Shown here piece after piece: positions 61,766-64,000 of a stretch of 64,000 nt of DNA. A program made the translations under genes and the position numbers. How positions within the stretch are numbered: the first letter of the stretch is position 1; the number at the start of each line of letters is the position of its first letter. This stretch comes from Hyphomicrobiales bacterium (GTDB lineage: Bacteria > Pseudomonadota > Alphaproteobacteria > Rhizobiales > Phreatobacteraceae), in assembly GCA_017304475.1 (NCBI GenBank), contig JAFKKV010000013.1, forward strand, positions 310,001-374,000, read 5' to 3'. Below the pieces are notes generated by a model. That model was not told the origin of the DNA, made no database searches, and saw nothing but the letters and a program-made list of their open reading frames with translations.

Positions 61766-61936
61766 ATGCTGCCTCGCGACGTCATTCATCGTCTCAAGGA
61801 TCTGGCCCTGACCGGACTCGCCTTCGCCCTCGTGCTCTACGCCGTGGTCGCCGGCCGCCCGGACATGCCTGCCGGCCCCGAGGCCGGCGGCAAGGCACCT
61901 CATGTCGCCGCCGCGGCGGCCGGCACGATCCGCTAG
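61766..61936 (+). CDS. Small membrane peptide (56 residues), unknown function
   Basis: Short gene with start ATG 61766 and AGGGA about 6 bases upstream, stop TAG. The product starts MLPRDVIHRLKDLALTG, has one hydrophobic helix (LALTGLAFALVLYAVVAG, about residues 13-30) and an Ala/Gly-rich tail. The charged N-terminus suggests the cytoplasmic side. It ends 45 bases before metY on the same strand, so co-transcription is likely. No family recognised; it may be a true small membrane protein or a leader ORF. Confidence 0.5.
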   Translation: MLPRDVIHRLKDLALTGLAFALVLYAVVAGRPDMPAGPEAGGKAPHVAAAAAGTIR

Positions 61937-61981
61937 CACCGGCATCCCCCCACAATCCATCGAGACATCAGGAGTTCGATC

Positions 61982-63292
61982 ATGACCGCGAAACACAAGC
62001 CGGAAACCCTCGCCCTGCATGCCGGCTGGCGGGCCGACAGCGCCACCGGCGCGGTCGCGGTGCCGATCTACCAGACGACCTCCTACCAGTTCCGCGACAC
62101 CGAGCATGCCGCCAACCTGTTCGCGCTGAAGGAGCTCGGCAATATCTATACCCGCATCGGCAACCCGACGACCGACGTGCTGGAACAGCGCGTCGCGGCG
62201 CTCGAAGGCGGCGTCGCGGCGCTGGCGCTCTCCTCGGGCCAGGCGGCCTCGGCCATCGCGATCCAGAACCTGGCGCGGGTCGGCGACAACATCGTCTCCT
62301 CGACCGATCTCTATGGCGGCACCTGGAACCTGTTCGCCAACACGCTGAGGGACCAGGGCATCGAGGTGCGTTTCGTCGACCCGGCGGATCCGCAGACCTT
62401 CGCCCGGGCGACCGACGCGCGCACCCGCGCCTATTACGCGGAGACGCTGCCCAATCCGAAACTGACCGTCTTCCCGATCGCCGAGGTCGCCGCCATCGGC
62501 CGCGCGCTGGGCATTCCGCTCATCGTCGACAATACCGCGGCCCCCCTGCTCGCCCGGCCCTTCGACCATGGCGCGGCAATCGTGGTCTATTCCAGCACCA
62601 AATATCTCGGCGGCCACGGCACCTCGATCGGCGGCCTGATCGTCGACGGCGGCAATTTCGACTGGGAGAAATTCCCGGAGCGGCAGCCGGCGCTCAACAC
62701 GCCCGACCCGAGCTATCACGGCGCGGTCTGGACCGAGGCCGTGAAACCGCTCGGGCCGATCGCCTATATCATCAAGGCGCGCACCACGCTTCTGCGCGAC
62801 CTCGGCGCGGCTCTGTCGCCGTTCAACGCGTTCCAGACGCTGCAGGGCATCGAGACGCTGGCGCTGCGCATCGAGCGCCATGTCCAGAACGCCTCCGCCG
62901 TCGCAGCCTGGCTCGCCAGGCGGCCGGAAGTCGCCAGGGTCATTCACCCCTCGCAGCAGACGGGTAAGGCACGCGAACGCGCCGACACCTATCTGAAGGG
63001 CGGCTATGGCGGCCTGGTCGGCTTCGAACTCGCCGCCGGCAAGGAGGCCGGCCGGCGCTTCATCGACGCGCTGAACCTGTTCTACCACGTCGCCAATATC
63101 GGCGACGCCCGCAGCCTCGCCATTCACCCGGCCAGCACGACGCATTCGCAATTGTCGGCGGAGGAGCAGCATGCCTCGGGCGTCTCGGACAGCTATGTCC
63201 GCCTGTCGATCGGCATCGAGCATATCGACGACATCCTGGCCGATCTCGACCAGGCACTGACCGCGGCCGGCGGCCTGGCAAAGGCGGCCTGA
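61982..63292 (+). CDS. metY: O-acetylhomoserine aminocarboxypropyltransferase (sulfhydrylase)
   Basis: PLP enzyme of the Cys/Met metabolism family making homocysteine from O-acetylhomoserine and sulfide. KPETLALHAGWRADSATGAVAVPIYQTTSYQF at the N-terminus is diagnostic of MetY. NIYTRIGNPTTDVLEQRVAALEGG follows, and the Schiff-base Lys is in VYSSTKYLGGHGTSIGG (K207). 436 residues, the MetY length (cystathionine enzymes are shorter). ATG has AGGAG 6-7 bases upstream. Confidence 0.93.
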   Translation: MTAKHKPETLALHAGWRADSATGAVAVPIYQTTSYQFRDTEHAANLFALKELGNIYTRIGNPTTDVLEQRVAALEGGVAALALSSGQAASAIAIQNLARVGDNIVSSTDLYGGTWNLFANTLRDQGIEVRFVDPADPQTFARATDARTRAYYAETLPNPKLTVFPIAEVAAIGRALGIPLIVDNTAAPLLARPFDHGAAIVVYSSTKYLGGHGTSIGGLIVDGGNFDWEKFPERQPALNTPDPSYHGAVWTEAVKPLGPIAYIIKARTTLLRDLGAALSPFNAFQTLQGIETLALRIERHVQNASAVAAWLARRPEVARVIHPSQQTGKARERADTYLKGGYGGLVGFELAAGKEAGRRFIDALNLFYHVANIGDARSLAIHPASTTHSQLSAEEQHASGVSDSYVRLSIGIEHIDDILADLDQALTAAGGLAKAA

Positions 63293-63309
63293 GACAGCCG
63301 CCTGAAACG

Positions 63310-64000
63310 TCAACCGGCAGGCGAGACCACGGGTTCCGCGCGCGCCTGCCGGTCCGACACATCAGCCGAGGGCGGCGCCGGCGACAGGGCCAGTTCGCGT
63401 AACGGTCCAAGGCCGATCGGGCGGCGATGCGCGATGATGACGAAGGTCGTCTCCGGCAGCTCCCGGCGCAGCCATTCCAGCAGGCTGCGTTCTGCCGTCT
63501 CGTCGAGCGCGCTGGTCGGCTCGTCGAGGAAAGCCCAGGCCGGCCGCTCCACCAGAAGCCGGATCAAGGCGAGCCGCTGGCGTTCGCCGCCGGACAAGCC
63601 GGCGAGCGCCGCGCCCGCGGCCTCGTCGCCGATATCGGCGAGCCGGGCCAGCCCGACGGCCGCGAGCCAGGCGTCGATCCGCTCGCGCGGGATCGTCGCC
63701 GGCTCCGCCGGATAGCTCGCGGCGGCGGCGATGCCGCCGAGCGGAAAATAGGGCTGCTGCGGCAGAAAGCTCAACGCCGCGGCCGGCCGCTCGATCCGGC
63801 CCCCGCCGTGACGCCAGAGCCCGGCAATGGCCCGCAGCAGCGTGGTCTTGCCGAAGCCGGAGGGCGCCCGGAGCCAGACGGTCTCGCCTGGCCGCAGCAC
63901 CACATCGTCGAGCCCCTGGATCGCGCGGCCGCTGGGCGCCGAAAGCCGCAATCCGGTCAATTTGAGCGTGCCGTCGGCCGAAGGCTCGAGCCGCACGCCG
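63310..64000 (-). CDS. ABC transporter ATP-binding/permease protein, YddA/SbmA-like (5' end beyond window)
   Basis: Only the C-terminal part is inside the window; the frame continues past the right edge without a start (the apparent start is an internal GTG coding Val). ATPase domain: Walker A APSGFGKTTLLRAIAGLW, LSFLPQQPYFPLGGI (the Q-loop type of YddA/ABCD), signature LSGGERQRLALIRLL, Walker B AFLDEPTSALDE. The YddA/SbmA/ABCD group has an N-terminal ABC_membrane_2 domain, expected in the missing part. Convergent with metY (17 bases apart). Confidence 0.85.
   Translation of the reverse strand, partial: GVRLEPSADGTLKLTGLRLSAPSGRAIQGLDDVVLRPGETVWLRAPSGFGKTTLLRAIAGLWRHGGGRIERPAAALSFLPQQPYFPLGGIAAAASYPAEPATIPRERIDAWLAAVGLARLADIGDEAAGAALAGLSGGERQRLALIRLLVERPAWAFLDEPTSALDETAERSLLEWLRRELPETTFVIIAHRRPIGLGPLRELALSPAPPSADVSDRQARAEPVVSPAG

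Overview
GC-rich DNA with tightly packed, often translationally coupled genes. The protein families (ABC and TRAP solute transport, CoA-thioester catabolism, GntR, LysR and AraC regulators, Tat-type leaders) suggest an alphaproteobacterium of the Hyphomicrobiales type. That placement is inference from gene content; no rRNA or tRNA gene is visible.

Left part (1-25 kb). A helical, low-complexity protein runs off the left edge. Then come modC and modA (molybdate uptake, without modB) behind a ModE-like palindrome, and an AraC/GyrI-type regulator. A histidine kinase follows, flanked by two single-domain response regulators. Next are an acyl-CoA dehydrogenase pair with a crotonase, an aminotransferase of the HisC family, a hydrolase, an orphan peptide-type binding protein, a class A beta-lactamase, an amidase and a DUF3237 protein. 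The block ends with a complete TRAP transporter, a small secreted protein, and a MarR-EmrB-EmrA-type efflux operon. A pair of REP-like hairpins lies just beyond it.

Middle (25-46 kb). A GntR regulator sits next to a cupin-like protein and an esterase. It also faces an eight-gene operon: enolase-superfamily enzyme, DppD, DppF, NAD-dependent epimerase, RidA, binding protein, DppB, DppC. This reads as an uptake-and-degradation locus for an unknown substrate. A LysR regulator faces a GST plus PNPOx-like pair. A second locus joins a spermidine/putrescine-type ABC transporter to an amidohydrolase, with a divergent GntR regulator and two copies of a 12-bp palindrome in the shared control region.

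Right part (46-64 kb). A CoA-transferase, glutaryl-CoA dehydrogenase and divergent LysR regulator match the gcdG-gcdH-gcdR arrangement. A DUF1778/GNAT toxin-antitoxin pair follows. Then come an aldehyde dehydrogenase, an XRE-cupin regulator, a GabT-type aminotransferase, an MHS-family permease and a nitrilase-family amidase. Together these could take 5-aminovalerate or GABA-like compounds to glutarate, glutaryl-CoA and crotonyl-CoA. The window ends with an ABC exporter, a Tat-exported lipase-like hydrolase, a palindromic repeat element, a 56-residue membrane peptide gene, metY, and a YddA/SbmA-like ABC protein cut by the right edge.
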